DNA of 33,526 bases from CAZSWS01 sp964610765 (GTDB lineage: Bacteria; Bacteroidota; Bacteroidia; Bacteroidales; Tannerellaceae). The DNA is taken from positions 1 through 33,526 of the forward strand of contig CAZSWS010000024.1 of NCBI GenBank assembly GCA_964610765.1, read 5' to 3'. A program made the translations under genes and the position numbers. This document shows positions 14,001-22,865 of the stretch, piece by piece. The notes below the pieces were generated by a model that saw nothing but the letters and a program-made list of their open reading frames with translations, was not told where the DNA came from and did not search any database. Positions within the stretch are counted from its first letter, which is position 1. Every line of letters begins with the position of its first letter.

Positions 14001-16319
14001 TTACTCCGTAAATTTTTGGTTAAATATCAGATACCCTATATTGATACCAAAGTTAAAGTTGCTGCGTGGATAGCTATATCCATTGGCATATACACTAACA
14101 GAAAAAGAAGGTATCTGAAAGACGAGTGCCGCCTCGCCCATATAATGAAATTTGCGGAACACTTTGCCATAATATGGCTCATCTAAATAGGTTTTATCTT
14201 CCAGTAGCACCACACTCTTTTTTATTTCTTTCAAAGGAGCAAAACCATATAACCCCAATCGAAAGCTGAACATATCGTTAAACTTATAAATGGGTATCAA
14301 ACCTAAAGCCCCGTATTGATTAGCACGAAAAGCCTCATTAAACACAATCAGGCTGTGGGGTGTAGGCGTAAAAGCCGGAGCATGCAAAATGGACGAAGTA
14401 TAGTTATTCATCAGGCGCTTATTCGAAAGGTATACCTCACCATTTACCCCCAGTGAAAATGACTTATTAAAGGAATGATAATGATGCCACTTCGCATTAA
14501 CCTGAAACCAGCTCAGGTTTTTCTTTGAATGCACCTGATGCTTACCGGGAAAATAGGGTTTGTATTCTTCATTGCCCGTATAAAATCCGGCTGACAAATA
14601 CTGTAAACGTCCGGAAGTGGGATATTGCTTAAAGTTAAGCGAGTTTCTATGTACAAAAAAGGAGGCTGAATACAAGTTATACAAGCTACGATCATACTTT
14701 TCGCTCGAAAAATCAACCGTAGACGTTTGATAGTAAAAGTCATTCTGCCTCGCAATACCCAGCACCAGTTCAATCTTTGCTTTGTTAAATATCGGAAATG
14801 CATAGCTGAGCTTAGCATACATCTCTTTTTGTTTAATAAAGGATGGCAGAACATCTTCATAAAATAGCGATTGGCTTTCGCTATATTTACGAAAAGAATA
14901 GGCCGTCCGTATATTTAAGTATGACGGTATTTTAGAGTGCAAAAACAACCGAGCGTTAAACATCGCTCCACTGAATGAATTACCCATTTGAAAGTTCAGG
15001 TCAAGACTTGTTGCATAGCGCCTTAAACCATCATAACCCAGCCCTAAATATAATTGATTGGCTTGATGAGAAGAGATATTTCCTCCTATCGTTATGTCTA
15101 ACTCTTTACGTATTGTTGCGTTCAAGTATAAATCAAACGAACGCTCTTTATAGTTATAGACTGCTTGTGGACGAATCTCCTGAATTTTGCCGGAAGCAAG
15201 TATCCGAAAATAAACACGTTTAAACTCTTCCATCGAAAACTCGCCGTTAATATCGCGATGCATTTCGTTTTCAATAAAGGTTCTTTGCTCGTTTGTCACT
15301 CCCCGCACAATAACATTTTTAAACTTCAAAGGAGGCAAACTGTTCTTAAATGCTTGTCTTCGTTGCTGCCTTTCCTCTCTAGTTATTCTTTCAGGCACAC
15401 GGGCTTTTATCGAATCAATCATAGCCAATGTGCGATGATATCCACTATCCATTAATGCCTTACTCTCCGGAAAGTCCAGCAAGCTAATATCCGGAAAAGA
15501 AAACTGAACAACCATCCCCTCTTCTTCACTTACGGAATAGTCTGTCTTTTGCATAATCATGGTTTCAAGTTGGTCATAAAGCTTATCATTGGGCTTTTTC
15601 TGTTTACCGGCAACGATTGAACCAAAAATAAAGTCAGGTCGAAAATCATTACGCATTACTGACGTAGGAAAGTTGTCATAAATCCCCCCGTCAAAGAGAG
15701 GAACACTATCTTTCCAGATTGGTTTAAACACCAAAGGAAAAGTCATGGAAGCACGTACAGCATCACCTATATCTCCACTTCGAAACACAACAGGTTTTTT
15801 GTTATATACATCAGCAGCCACACATCGAAACGGAACAAATAAATTATTGAAGTTCCAGCCCGACTTGGCTGTTGCCTGTGCAAACAGCCCCATAAAGGCC
15901 TGATTCATTTGAATAGGATTAATCAAACTGCTAGGCAGAATATGAGCTTTAACCTGTAAAGAGTCAGAAAAGTCAAGCGATATTTGAAAAAACTCAGATG
16001 TAATATCTTTTTCCACAAAGAAGTTACGATGCTGCACTTCTACCTTACCACTTTGCCAGCTAGCAAAATCGTCTGATAGAAAAAGTTCAAGCATCTCATC
16101 CGGCGTATAACCAATAGCATACAAAGCTCCCACAATTGCCCCGATAGATGTACCGGTGATATAGTCAATAGGAATATCATTTTCTTCCAGTGCTTTGATT
16201 ACACCAAGATGTGCCGCTCCTTTAGCTCCTCCACCGCTAAGCACTAAGCCGACTTTTTGAGCCGACATAGACATGGCTAAAATCAAAAAAAGGCTTATAC
16301 ACGTTAGTATCTTTCTCAT
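14001..16319 (-). CDS. Patatin-like phospholipase fused to a POTRA/Omp85-type barrel
   Basis: I prefer the ATG at 16319 (772 residues, MRKILTC...), which gives a normal signal peptide ending near MSMSAQ; an ATG at 16334 adds five residues. The patatin domain follows directly with the oxyanion loop SGGGAKGAAH, the nucleophile motif GTSIG (Ser63 in the longer numbering) and DGG (Asp215), so the Ser-Asp dyad is intact. A POTRA-like segment covers about 335-410 and a beta-barrel the remainder. This matches the type Vd/PlpD-FplA-like architecture, in which the patatin is carried to or across the outer membrane; the likely activity is phospholipase A or lipid acyl hydrolase. It starts close behind trkH, at the end of the dxs-trkA-trkH cluster. 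Confidence 0.85.
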   Translation of the reverse strand: MRKILTCISLFLILAMSMSAQKVGLVLSGGGAKGAAHLGVIKALEENDIPIDYITGTSIGAIVGALYAIGYTPDEMLELFLSDDFASWQSGKVEVQHRNFFVEKDITSEFFQISLDFSDSLQVKAHILPSSLINPIQMNQAFMGLFAQATAKSGWNFNNLFVPFRCVAADVYNKKPVVFRSGDIGDAVRASMTFPLVFKPIWKDSVPLFDGGIYDNFPTSVMRNDFRPDFIFGSIVAGKQKKPNDKLYDQLETMIMQKTDYSVSEEEGMVVQFSFPDISLLDFPESKALMDSGYHRTLAMIDSIKARVPERITREERQQRRQAFKNSLPPLKFKNVIVRGVTNEQRTFIENEMHRDINGEFSMEEFKRVYFRILASGKIQEIRPQAVYNYKERSFDLYLNATIRKELDITIGGNISSHQANQLYLGLGYDGLRRYATSLDLNFQMGNSFSGAMFNARLFLHSKIPSYLNIRTAYSFRKYSESQSLFYEDVLPSFIKQKEMYAKLSYAFPIFNKAKIELVLGIARQNDFYYQTSTVDFSSEKYDRSLYNLYSASFFVHRNSLNFKQYPTSGRLQYLSAGFYTGNEEYKPYFPGKHQVHSKKNLSWFQVNAKWHHYHSFNKSFSLGVNGEVYLSNKRLMNNYTSSILHAPAFTPTPHSLIVFNEAFRANQYGALGLIPIYKFNDMFSFRLGLYGFAPLKEIKKSVVLLEDKTYLDEPYYGKVFRKFHYMGEAALVFQIPSFSVSVYANGYSYPRSNFNFGINIGYLIFNQKFTE

Positions 16320-16346
16320 CAGACAGTTAATCAATAAAAGTAAATA

Positions 16347-17816
16347 TTATTGCTTCCAAAATCCGGGAAGCAGAATCACTAATACCGTGAAAATCTCCAG
16401 CCTACCAACCATCATCAAAAAGGCTAAATACCATTTAGAGAAGACAGACAACTCAATAAAGCTACCGCCAGGACCAAAAGAGCCAAAACCTGACCCTACA
16501 TTACTAATTGCACTTATCGATGCACCTAATGCTTCTTCAAAGTTCAATCCTTCAAATGTAAGAATTAATGTACTAAGGACAATCAATGTAATATACGCAA
16601 ATATAAAGGCTAATATACGGTTGACCACGTCGTTCGACAAGCTTTTACCATTCATTCGAACCGGTAAGATAGCGTTCGGATGGGTCTGCTTCTTAAATTC
16701 ATTCAGCAGATTTTTTGCTAAAATCACAATGCGCCCTATTTTGATTCCACCACTGGTAGATGCTGTACATCCTCCTGTAATCATTAAGACAATGGCTATC
16801 ATCCAAAAGAAAGGTCCCCATATCAGATGATCACTACTGGAATAGCCTGTGCAAGTAGCTAAGGAAACAACCTGAAACGCTGAGTTACGAATGGTTTCTT
16901 CAATGCCATATCCATAATCGTTATAAAACAACCAGGCCGTAACAATCACAAAAGCAGCGAACAAATAGATATAAAACCAACGAACTTCTTCACCTTTTAT
17001 CTTTTTAAGATTCCCTTTCAACGCCATATACATCAACGGAAAATTGGTCGCCCCAATACACATAAATACAATCATCACATACTCCGTATAGGCCGATTGC
17101 CAATAGCTTATGCCCGGATTTTTAGTAGAATATCCTCCTGTTGAGATGGTAGCTAATCCATGGCTGATTGCATCAAACAAATTCATAGGACCTAGCCATA
17201 ATAAGAAAATCACAAGAAGTGTGAGTAAGAAATATATTTGGAATAAATAGGCTGCCGACTTTTTTATACGGGGCAAAAAACGATCATGCGTAAAACCTGT
17301 TGTTTCTGCATCAAATAAAAAGGAAGCTCCCCCCGTCATCATGGGCATTAAAAAAACAGTAAATACGATGATTCCCAAACCGCCTTGCCATTGCGTCAGA
17401 CTTCGCCAAAGTAATAAACCATGGGGAAGAACTTCAATATCGCTCAAAATACTGGCTCCGGTCGTCGAGAATCCACACATCGACTCGAAATAAGCATCTG
17501 TGAAATTTGTGATATAGCCTCCAAATAAATAGGGCAACATACCAAAAAGAGGCAATAACACCCATATCAAGGTCACCGTTATAAAGCCTTCCTTTTTCCC
17601 TCCAAAAGCATTCTTTGATCTTTTACCTAATAAATAGAAGACTAAACCAACTATAAATAAAATAATATTAGAGTAAATAAAAGGATAGAAATCTGCCTCT
17701 TGATACAGGTAAGAAACTCCCACCGGAATCAACATAAAGATTGTTTCCAGAATGAAGGTCATGCCAAGGAGCCTCAAGATAAGGTGGTGATTAATCTTGA
17801 TAATACTCATAGACAA
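16347..17816 (-). CDS. trkH: Potassium uptake channel subunit TrkH
   Basis: A 489-residue polytopic inner-membrane protein of the TrkH/KtrB family. Four pore-loop filters can be picked out: CGFSTTGAS, ATISTGGYST, ATCTGYSSS and SNVGSGFGSFG, each with the family's central Gly. It forms the ion path for K+ uptake, gated by the cytoplasmic ring TrkA, whose gene ends on the base before this one starts. The direct abutment makes translational coupling likely. Confidence 0.92.
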   Translation of the reverse strand: MSMSIIKINHHLILRLLGMTFILETIFMLIPVGVSYLYQEADFYPFIYSNIILFIVGLVFYLLGKRSKNAFGGKKEGFITVTLIWVLLPLFGMLPYLFGGYITNFTDAYFESMCGFSTTGASILSDIEVLPHGLLLWRSLTQWQGGLGIIVFTVFLMPMMTGGASFLFDAETTGFTHDRFLPRIKKSAAYLFQIYFLLTLLVIFLLWLGPMNLFDAISHGLATISTGGYSTKNPGISYWQSAYTEYVMIVFMCIGATNFPLMYMALKGNLKKIKGEEVRWFYIYLFAAFVIVTAWLFYNDYGYGIEETIRNSAFQVVSLATCTGYSSSDHLIWGPFFWMIAIVLMITGGCTASTSGGIKIGRIVILAKNLLNEFKKQTHPNAILPVRMNGKSLSNDVVNRILAFIFAYITLIVLSTLILTFEGLNFEEALGASISAISNVGSGFGSFGPGGSFIELSVFSKWYLAFLMMVGRLEIFTVLVILLPGFWKQ

Positions 17817-19157
17817 TCAATTAAAATAATCTTTCATCTGACGTAATGCGTTCTCTATACAAAAGACAACAACATGATCGCTGGTTTGAATCTGCGTATC
17901 CCCTTCAATAAGCATAGGAACTCCGTTTCGTATCAGCCCTCCCAGCGTCATATTACGGGGAAGCTTCAAATCTTTTATTTTCTTCTTCGTTATTTTCGAG
18001 CCGGGTCGCGCAATAAATTCAGCCACATCCGCTTCTGCAAAAGTCAAGAATTTCACATTTGAAACATCCGCATCCAACAAATAACGATAGATATGACTGG
18101 CCGCAATCAGCTTTTTATTAATCACAGAGCCTATATCCATTTTTTCCGCTAACTGTATATAGTCTATATTCTCTATCTTCGCTATGGTCTTAGCCACTTC
18201 ATAACGCTTAGCTGCCACACAAGCCAATATATTCGTGCTGGAATTTTCGCTCAAAGCAACAAAGGCATCTGTATCGCGAATGCCTTCCTGTTCCAACAAA
18301 TAAGGATCTCTCGCATCCCCATTAATAATTAACACATTGTCGGGCACTTCGTCTGCAATACGAAAACTCTTCTCTCGGTCTATCTCAATGATTTTGATAT
18401 TAATTGAATCAGGCAAATACTGGCAAGCGCGTATAGCAATTCGGCTGCCTCCCATAATAATGACACGCTTCACCTCTAAGCTTTTCTTACCGGTCTCTTG
18501 CTGTACATCTTTAATATGTTCACGTGTACAGGTAAAAAACAAAATATCACCGGCTTCTATCTTATCCATCCCACGGGGGATAATCGTTTTATTCTTATGT
18601 TTGATAGCTACCACGTGGTATTTCTTTTTCTCGCTGGATAACAACTGTAATAATTGCTTGTTAACGATAGGGGCATTTTCTCTTACTTTCACTCCAATAA
18701 GGGAAAAAGCACCACCCAACAAATCCCAATATTGACGCATCCAAGGCCAACGTATAGCTGATACGACTTCCTCTGCTGCCAAAATTTCGGGATAAATCAT
18801 TGACCCTACCCCTATCTTATTAAAAAAGTCTTTATTTTTAGGAATCAGATATTCATAGTTATTAATACGGGCAATGGTTTGTTTGGCACCCAAATTGCTC
18901 GCTAAAATACAAGAAGTAATATTCATCGTTTCTTCCGGAGTAACACTCACAAACAAATCAACATCTTTGACTCCGGCATCCTGCAAATCGTTCAGCGAGG
19001 TAGGACTCCCTGCAAAGGTCATGATATCCATCGGATTACTGATAGCATTCAGACGATTAATATCTGCATCCATCAAAATAATATCTTGGTCTTCCTGAGA
19101 TAACATTTTAGCAAGATGTGTACCCACTTCGCCCGCTCCTGCAATTACAATTTTCAT
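17817..19157 (-). CDS. trkA: Trk potassium transporter regulatory subunit TrkA
   Basis: 446 residues in the duplicated RCK arrangement: RCK_N1 with the dinucleotide loop GAGEVGTHL at the N-terminus, RCK_C1 at about 140-220, RCK_N2 starting at VIIMGGSRIA near 232, and RCK_C2 at the end (about 370-446). It binds NAD(H)/nucleotides and gates TrkH. It lies 43 bases after dxs and directly before trkH on the same strand. Confidence 0.92.
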   Translation of the reverse strand: MKIVIAGAGEVGTHLAKMLSQEDQDIILMDADINRLNAISNPMDIMTFAGSPTSLNDLQDAGVKDVDLFVSVTPEETMNITSCILASNLGAKQTIARINNYEYLIPKNKDFFNKIGVGSMIYPEILAAEEVVSAIRWPWMRQYWDLLGGAFSLIGVKVRENAPIVNKQLLQLLSSEKKKYHVVAIKHKNKTIIPRGMDKIEAGDILFFTCTREHIKDVQQETGKKSLEVKRVIIMGGSRIAIRACQYLPDSINIKIIEIDREKSFRIADEVPDNVLIINGDARDPYLLEQEGIRDTDAFVALSENSSTNILACVAAKRYEVAKTIAKIENIDYIQLAEKMDIGSVINKKLIAASHIYRYLLDADVSNVKFLTFAEADVAEFIARPGSKITKKKIKDLKLPRNMTLGGLIRNGVPMLIEGDTQIQTSDHVVVFCIENALRQMKDYFN

Positions 19158-19200
19158 ACAATAGAATTACTTTATTTTCAGCAAAAACAGATCCATTGAA

Positions 19201-21156
19201 TTAGGAATTATGTAATGAGTTTACATGCCAAACCGGCTTAAGTTCAGCATGCGTATCTTCCAATAGCTGAGTTACCGTATCCGCTATGCCTTCAGCGTCC
19301 ATCCCACATACTTCATGCAATTTTGAAATAGTTCCATGGTCTATAAACTTGTCGCTTACACCGATACGTTTCAACCGTGGCGCATAACCATGCTCAAGCA
19401 TAAATTCCATTACAGCTGTTCCTAATCCTCCCACGATGGTTCCATCCTCTACAGTCACTACCACCTTATGCTTCTTACCTACTTCATGCAACAGCTCTTC
19501 ATCGATAGGTTTAAGATAAATCATGTTATAGTGGGCCGCAGAAATATGTTTTTCTTCTAATTTGTGAATAGCCTGCAACACTTTATTTCCAATCGGACCT
19601 ATGGATAAAATGGCTACATCTGTTCCTTCCTTTATTTTTTCTCCTTTTCCTATTGGCAGTTCTTCCATAGCATTCTGCCAATCAACAGTTTCACCCTTTC
19701 CTTTCGGATAGCGAATAACGAAAGGTCCCTGAGCCACCTTATAACCGGTGTACATCAAATTCCGCAACTCCCACTCGTTCATGGGCGATGCAATCGTTAA
19801 GTTAGGAATAGGACGTAAAGCAGCCATATCATAAAGTCCGTGGTGTGTTACCCCATCTTCGCCTACTAAGCCGGCTCGATCCAAACAAAGCACAACATGC
19901 AAGTTCATGATAGCTACATCGTGTATCACCTGATCAAAAGCTCGTTGTGTAAAGGAAGAATAGATATTGCAAAAAGGAATGATGCCTTCTTTGGCTAATC
20001 CGGCAGCAAAAGTCACAGCATGTGCCTCAGCTATACCTACATCATAAGCTCTATCCGGGAAAGCCTTCATCAGGTAGGTCATCGAACAACCGGTAGGCAT
20101 CGCCGGAGTAATCCCAACAATCCGTTCATCTCGTTCAGCCAGTTCAACCAGTGTATGACCAAAAACATCTTGATATAATTGGGGTGAATTAGAACAAGGA
20201 ACGATGACGCGTTGTCCCGTTTCTTTATTAAAACAGCCTGGAGCATGCCACTCCGTAGCTGACTTTTCAGCCGGAGTAAACCCTTTTCCTTTTTTGGTTT
20301 TAATATGAAGTATTTTAGGTCCTTTCAGATTTTTAATTTCTCCAAGCACTCGCACAAGCGAATCTACATCGTGCCCATCTACCGGACCAAAGTATCGGAT
20401 ATTAAACCCTTCAAACATATTATGTTGCTGGGTCAATAAGGCTTTCAGACTATTATTGAAACGCAGTATATTGCCTCGTTTACTATCATCAATAAGTCGC
20501 AATTTTCGCAATTGCTTATAGATATCATACCGTATTCTATTATACGTCTTGCTGGTTGTGATGCCTACAAGGTATTGACTCAATCCTCCAACATTTTCAT
20601 CAATAGCCATGTCGTTATCATTCAAAACAATCAGCAAATTATTTTTATTACATGACGCATTGTTCAGACCCTCGTATGCAAGTCCTCCGGTCATAGAGCC
20701 ATCTCCTATCACAGCTATAACCTGCCTTTCATCTTCACCTAATAAATGAAAAGCATTCGCCATACCAAGTGCTGCAGAAATAGAGTTAGAAGCATGACCT
20801 GCTATAAAAGCGTCATACTCACTCTCTTCAGGATTAGGAAATCCACTTATTCCTTTATAATTACGAAGTGTGTGAAAGTTTTTCTTTCTTCCGGTAAGTA
20901 TCTTATGCCCATAGGCCTGATGACCTACGTCCCATACAATCTTATCTTGAGGTGTATTGAAAACATAATGCAAAGCAACTGTCAACTCTACCGTGCCTAA
21001 ACTAGAGCCTAAATGTCCGGGGTGTTCAGACAAGATATCAATTATATATTGACGTAGCTCATCACAGACAGTTTTAAGCTTATCAGACGACAGTTCCCTT
21101 AAATCTTGCGGGTAGTCAATGTGCTCTAACAAACGCAATTTGTTGTCATCTCCCAT
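19201..21156 (-). CDS. dxs: 1-deoxy-D-xylulose-5-phosphate synthase
   Basis: This thiamine-diphosphate enzyme condenses pyruvate and glyceraldehyde 3-phosphate in the first step of the MEP isoprenoid pathway. At 651 residues it is close to the usual 620-640. The motifs are in place: HPGHLGSSLG and DVGHQAYGHK near the N-terminus, the ThDP motif GDGSMTGGLAYEGLNN (about 149-164), the DRAGLVGEDGVTHHG block of the pyrimidine domain, and a C-terminal transketolase domain with VEDGTIVGGLG. It heads the cluster with trkA, trkH and the patatin fusion and has a promoter match 16 bases upstream of its ATG. No thiamine riboswitch is seen. Confidence 0.95.
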   Translation of the reverse strand: MGDDNKLRLLEHIDYPQDLRELSSDKLKTVCDELRQYIIDILSEHPGHLGSSLGTVELTVALHYVFNTPQDKIVWDVGHQAYGHKILTGRKKNFHTLRNYKGISGFPNPEESEYDAFIAGHASNSISAALGMANAFHLLGEDERQVIAVIGDGSMTGGLAYEGLNNASCNKNNLLIVLNDNDMAIDENVGGLSQYLVGITTSKTYNRIRYDIYKQLRKLRLIDDSKRGNILRFNNSLKALLTQQHNMFEGFNIRYFGPVDGHDVDSLVRVLGEIKNLKGPKILHIKTKKGKGFTPAEKSATEWHAPGCFNKETGQRVIVPCSNSPQLYQDVFGHTLVELAERDERIVGITPAMPTGCSMTYLMKAFPDRAYDVGIAEAHAVTFAAGLAKEGIIPFCNIYSSFTQRAFDQVIHDVAIMNLHVVLCLDRAGLVGEDGVTHHGLYDMAALRPIPNLTIASPMNEWELRNLMYTGYKVAQGPFVIRYPKGKGETVDWQNAMEELPIGKGEKIKEGTDVAILSIGPIGNKVLQAIHKLEEKHISAAHYNMIYLKPIDEELLHEVGKKHKVVVTVEDGTIVGGLGTAVMEFMLEHGYAPRLKRIGVSDKFIDHGTISKLHEVCGMDAEGIADTVTQLLEDTHAELKPVWHVNSLHNS

Positions 21157-21172
21157 AGTAAATTATTTACGG

Positions 21173-21180
21173 CAAAGATA
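21173..21180 (-). promoter_or_regulatory. Predicted -7 element for the dxs cluster
   Basis: The minus strand reads TATCTTTG, a TAnnTTTG match, 16 bases before the dxs ATG. The -33 region is weak (TTCG-like). The leader would be about 10 nt. Confidence 0.45.
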
Positions 21181-21292
21181 TATATTATTACTGGATTTAT
21201 AACGAATAAAACAAGCACACAGATGGACAACCAGCCACTTACCTTCTTGATCAACCTCAAAAAGCCCGCCACACGGCATGAACAAGTCGTTA

Positions 21293-21327
21293 TAAAAAGC
21301 TCGGGTAGAGCCTAAGACCCTACCCGA
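21293..21327 (-). terminator. Terminator after the SPFH-Arc operon
   Basis: On the minus strand TCGGGTAG (21327-21320) pairs perfectly with CTACCCGA (21308-21301) and is followed by GCTTTTTATAA. It is about 70 bases past the stop of the small Arc-type gene. Confidence 0.75.
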
Positions 21328-21394
21328 TTATGATAAAAAATATTTATAGCTGTGACCTGCGTACTTCGCAACATGTGCTTTTTCAGATAAAAGA

Positions 21395-21568
21395 CTACTT
21401 CTTTTTCACCCTGCCTGCTTTACGCAAGGCTTGATCTAAGATGTATTGAATCTGTCCATTCGTACTCCTGAATTCATCCGCAGCCCACTTCTCTATCGCA
21501 TCCATCATTTCCTTATCGATACGCAAAGCAAAACTCTTAGTTGTATTTTCTTTTTCTTTCTTCGACAC
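21395..21568 (-). CDS. 57-aa Arc-type ribbon-helix-helix DNA-binding protein
   Basis: A small gene that starts with GTG at 21568, nine bases after the SPFH stop codon; no ATG is available in frame. The product has the Arc/MetJ-type layout: a basic N-terminus, the strand KSFALRIDKEMMDAIEKWA, then DEFRSTNGQIQYILDQALRK for the second helix, and a Lys-rich end. In Bacteroidota such proteins are often found beside SPFH genes. It should bind DNA as a dimer through the strand residues, recognising a short inverted repeat; one lies at the promoter of this same operon. It shares the operon's terminator. Confidence 0.85.
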   Translation of the reverse strand: MSKKEKENTTKSFALRIDKEMMDAIEKWAADEFRSTNGQIQYILDQALRKAGRVKKK

Positions 21569-21577
21569 AATGTTTTC

Positions 21578-22525
21578 TTAATGATGAAGTGTTCCTGCAT
21601 TCACAATTGGCTGTGCTGCCTCGTCAGCACACAATACAACCAATAAATTACTTACCATGGCTGCCTTACGCTCTTCATCCAAATCAACGATTGCTTCAGC
21701 TTTCAACTTATCTAAAGCCAGTTGAACCATACTTACAGCACCTTCTACTATCTTTTCACGTGCAGCAATGATTGCGTCTGCTTGTTGACGGCGAAGCATC
21801 ACACTGGCTATCTCTGCTGCATAAGCCAGGTAGTTAATACGGGCTTCAATGATTTCAATTCCGGCAATGGCTAAACGGTTATTCAATTCTTCTTCCAGCT
21901 GTTTGCTGATTTCACCGTTATCAGAACGCAAAGTAATCTCATCACCTCCTTTGCCTTCATTACTGTCATACGCATATCTCCCGGCCACTTCTCTTAAAGC
22001 AGCATCACCCTGTATTTTCACAAAGTTTTCATACGCTCCCATTCTGCTGGATTGTGCGACTGAAGTCATCGTAGTAGTCGTGTTTTTCATCACACCAAAT
22101 GAAGAGGTGTCAATATCAAACATGGCTTTGTAGGTGTCTTTCACCCTCCAAACCAGTACCGACCCAATCATTACCGGATTACCAACCTTATCGTTCACTT
22201 TGATAGGTGGAACATCCAAGTTTCTGGCACGTAAAGTTATTCCTTTTTTATTGTAAAGCGGATTCACCCAGAAAAAACCATTTTCCATGATAGTTCCTCG
22301 GTATTTCCCAAAAAAGATCATCACCCGGGCATTGTTTGGCTCAATAACAATAAACCCAAAGCATAAAATGGTAGCTACTAGCAGTGACAGAAAACCTATA
22401 CCTACATATAAATCATCGTTGTGCGTAAAACTCCAAATTGCAAATACGACTATAAGTAAAATAATAAAAAGAGTGACGAAGCCGGAGAGCCTCATGCCTT
22501 CAAATTTTTTTTCTTTCCTTTCCAT
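21578..22525 (-). CDS. SPFH/Band 7 (stomatin-prohibitin-flotillin) membrane protein
   Basis: 315 residues with two N-terminal membrane segments (about 12-32 and 40-60), then an SPFH domain beginning near FIVIEPNNARVMIFFGKYRGT. A coiled, Ala/Glu-rich stretch (about 235-285, AAEIASVMLRRQQADAI) follows, as in stomatin-like proteins. SPFH proteins oligomerise at membranes and organise lipid domains or protease partners; the partner here is unknown. It is the first gene of an operon with the Arc-type regulator and has the best promoter match in the window. Confidence 0.88.
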   Translation of the reverse strand: MERKEKKFEGMRLSGFVTLFIILLIVVFAIWSFTHNDDLYVGIGFLSLLVATILCFGFIVIEPNNARVMIFFGKYRGTIMENGFFWVNPLYNKKGITLRARNLDVPPIKVNDKVGNPVMIGSVLVWRVKDTYKAMFDIDTSSFGVMKNTTTTMTSVAQSSRMGAYENFVKIQGDAALREVAGRYAYDSNEGKGGDEITLRSDNGEISKQLEEELNNRLAIAGIEIIEARINYLAYAAEIASVMLRRQQADAIIAAREKIVEGAVSMVQLALDKLKAEAIVDLDEERKAAMVSNLLVVLCADEAAQPIVNAGTLHH

Positions 22526-22541
22526 GATTGATGTTTTAAAA

Positions 22542-22562
22542 GTGATATTATATTGATATCAC
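22542..22562. promoter_or_regulatory. Inverted repeat at the SPFH-Arc transcription start
   Basis: GTGATAT and ATATCAC (22542-22548 and 22556-22562) are perfect inverted arms separated by 7 bases. The element touches the -7 box and covers the predicted start of transcription, a classic position for a repressor site. The Arc-type protein made by the operon is the natural candidate ligand. Confidence 0.5.
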
Positions 22563-22592
22563 AAATATATTAAACATTTCCATTTGAACAAA
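22562..22592 (-). promoter_or_regulatory. Promoter of the SPFH-Arc operon
   Basis: On the minus strand TTTG (22592-22589) and TATATTTG (22569-22562) match both Bacteroidota elements exactly with a 19-base spacer. Transcription would start near 22555, about 30 nt before the ATG. Confidence 0.7.
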
Positions 22593-22808
22593 CTTTTTTA
22601 TAAGAAAAAAACTGCATTTCTTCCGCATGCAAACTAATCGGCTCACAGCTGTGAATTCTAGATAAAACAAGCTGTAAGCGTAAGAAAAACTGAATCTTTA
22701 ATAAAAAAGCGGGATAGGGATAAGCTTTCAATATATAGACTAATTAAACTCGCATATATCATTTTCTAATAATCTCCATATACCAATTAAAAGCTCATTA
22801 TACACAAA
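22593..22808. other. Intergenic stretch between the SPFH promoter and the PUL-like locus
   Basis: No gene seen. It contains one 12-bp perfect palindrome, TCACAGCTGTGA (22643-22654), about 50 bases upstream of the SPFH -33 element, which may be a regulator site or chance. Confidence 0.5.
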
Positions 22809-22842
22809 TCCTCCCACAAGAATATATTTTCTCATGGGAGGA
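22809..22842 (-). terminator. Probable terminator of the SusCD locus
   Basis: On the minus strand TCCTCCCA (22842-22835) pairs with TGGGAGGA (22816-22809), with an 18-base loop, followed by a weak T-rich run (TTTGTGTATAA). It is about 25 bases past the last stop codon of the locus. Confidence 0.6.
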
Positions 22843-22865
22843 ATTTAGTAGTAAATTTATAAATA

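Noticed and set aside
15165..15455. Plus-strand frames opposite the patatin fusion
   Set aside because: Shadow frames of a well-supported coding gene on the other strand.
16273..16830. 185-codon plus-strand frame opposite trkH
   Set aside because: Antisense to conserved TrkH pore-loop coding sequence; no family resemblance.
21157..21180. Thiamine riboswitch upstream of dxs
   Set aside because: The predicted leader is only about 10 nt and contains no THI-box-like sequence.
22643..22654. 12-bp palindrome TCACAGCTGTGA as a regulator site
   Set aside because: A single short palindrome with no second copy or known Bacteroidota factor for it; kept only as a note in the intergenic entry.
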